This document shows positions 63,615 through 64,000 of a DNA stretch of 64,000 nt, piece by piece. Position 1 is the stretch's first letter, and each line of letters opens with the position of its first letter. Position numbers and translations under genes: made by a program. The stretch is from Galeopsis tetrahit. Its lineage: Eukaryota; Streptophyta; Magnoliopsida; Lamiales; Lamiaceae. Where the stretch lies: the NCBI GenBank assembly GCA_963675135.1, contig OY776131.1:40532232-40596231 (forward strand). Direction: 5' to 3'. Below the pieces are notes generated by a model. The model did not search any database and had not been told where the DNA came from. It worked only from the letters and a program-made list of their open reading frames with translations.

Positions 63615-64000
63615 ATGGCAATGAAGCTTCTTCAAAGCTGTCAAACCCTTTCCTTGGTAGCCTTATTCCTCATGCTAGCCAACAACAACCCGGTTGAGTC
63701 ACGAGATGTCACCTTGGGCGCCTTCGGGCCAAACCGGACCGACCTAACTTACGAAGGCGACGCTCGGGTCGATTCGGGAATCCTATATCTCGCCGGAACC
63801 GAACCATCCGGGGAGCCCAAGAAAGAGAGCGTCGGCCGAGTCGTGTACTCGAAGCCAATCAGATTTTGGACAAAGTCACCGCCCCGACAAGTGACTTTGA
63901 CCACTACAATTAAATTCCTCATCAAGCCTTCGAGGAACGGCGCGGCGGAAGGCATCGCCTTCTTCATCGCTCCGGCCAACACCACCATTCCGGAGGGGTC
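63615..64000 (+). CDS. Legume-type lectin, N-terminal part (runs off window)
   Basis: The frame opens with MAMKLLQSCQTLSLVALFLM, a hydrophobic signal peptide likely cut after about residue 28 (NNNPVES), so the protein is secretory. The mature part shows the legume lectin beta-sandwich start: NRTDLTYEGDARVDSGILYL, GRVVYSKPIRFW, VTLTTTIKFLI and AAEGIAFFIAPANTT. GIAFFIAP corresponds to the conserved G-[IL]-AFF-[IL]-AP block that follows the sugar-binding aspartate; here the usual ADG is AEG, so the aspartate is replaced by glutamate. NRT and NTT are possible glycosylation sites. Family members bind carbohydrates and act in defence or as kinase ectodomains; which type applies is beyond the window edge. 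Confidence 0.88.
   Translation, partial: MAMKLLQSCQTLSLVALFLMLANNNPVESRDVTLGAFGPNRTDLTYEGDARVDSGILYLAGTEPSGEPKKESVGRVVYSKPIRFWTKSPPRQVTLTTTIKFLIKPSRNGAAEGIAFFIAPANTTIPEG

Overview
This is a 64 kb window of plant nuclear DNA. Three things point to a plant: Ty1/Copia elements primed by initiator tRNA-Met, Athila-type Ty3 gag, Helitrons, a tRNA-derived SINE and Stowaway, hAT and Mutator MITEs; a spliced host gene with GT-AG introns; and a legume-type lectin gene with a secretion signal. Lectins of this kind outside legumes are best known from Lamiaceae, so a lamiid eudicot is possible, but that is a weak guess. Base composition is very AT-rich between the coding blocks. Nothing bacterial, viral or organellar was seen.

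Layout. 1-1861: decayed 3' end of a Helitron with PIF1-type helicase. 1900-7858: two head-to-tail non-autonomous Helitrons on the minus strand; the right-hand one carries exon-like pieces of a host gene. 7860-12760: pieces of a duplicated lectin-locus segment, with a self-nested MITE pair, short tandem repeats, a tRNA-Val(AAC) gene, a small MITE and a third Helitron of the same family. 13216-31888: an L1-type LINE (minus) used as a landing pad. An Athila-like Ty3 element sits in it; that element's gag holds a solo LTR, which holds a hAT MITE, and its LTR holds a 10.3 kb Sirevirus-like Copia (18692-29032), which holds a SINE. A second solo LTR lies in the same LINE.

31886-38060: another copy of the lectin-locus segment, with a lectin pseudogene cut in two by a young 4.8 kb Copia (32516-37346) and a lectin-type signal-peptide ORF with its own TATA box. 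38560-40860: a host gene for a myeloid-leukemia-factor (MLF)-like protein in six coding exons. 40860-46270: non-coding, with a SINE, nested MITEs and a Helitron terminus. 46274-58134: a third Copia (minus) that lost RT and RNase H, framed by a nearly identical 2.86 kb direct duplication that includes DNA from outside the element. 58135-63540: AT-rich repeats, an inverted repeat, Stowaway and Mutator MITEs and a CACTA terminus. 63615-64000: start of an apparently intact lectin gene that runs off the window.

Only the MLF-like gene, the lectin gene and the tRNA look like functioning host genes. The most unusual coding item is the roughly 700-residue accessory protein of the Sirevirus-like Copia, which starts just after what looks like a 3' splice site. 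All coordinates were read by eye; no database search or alignment program was run.
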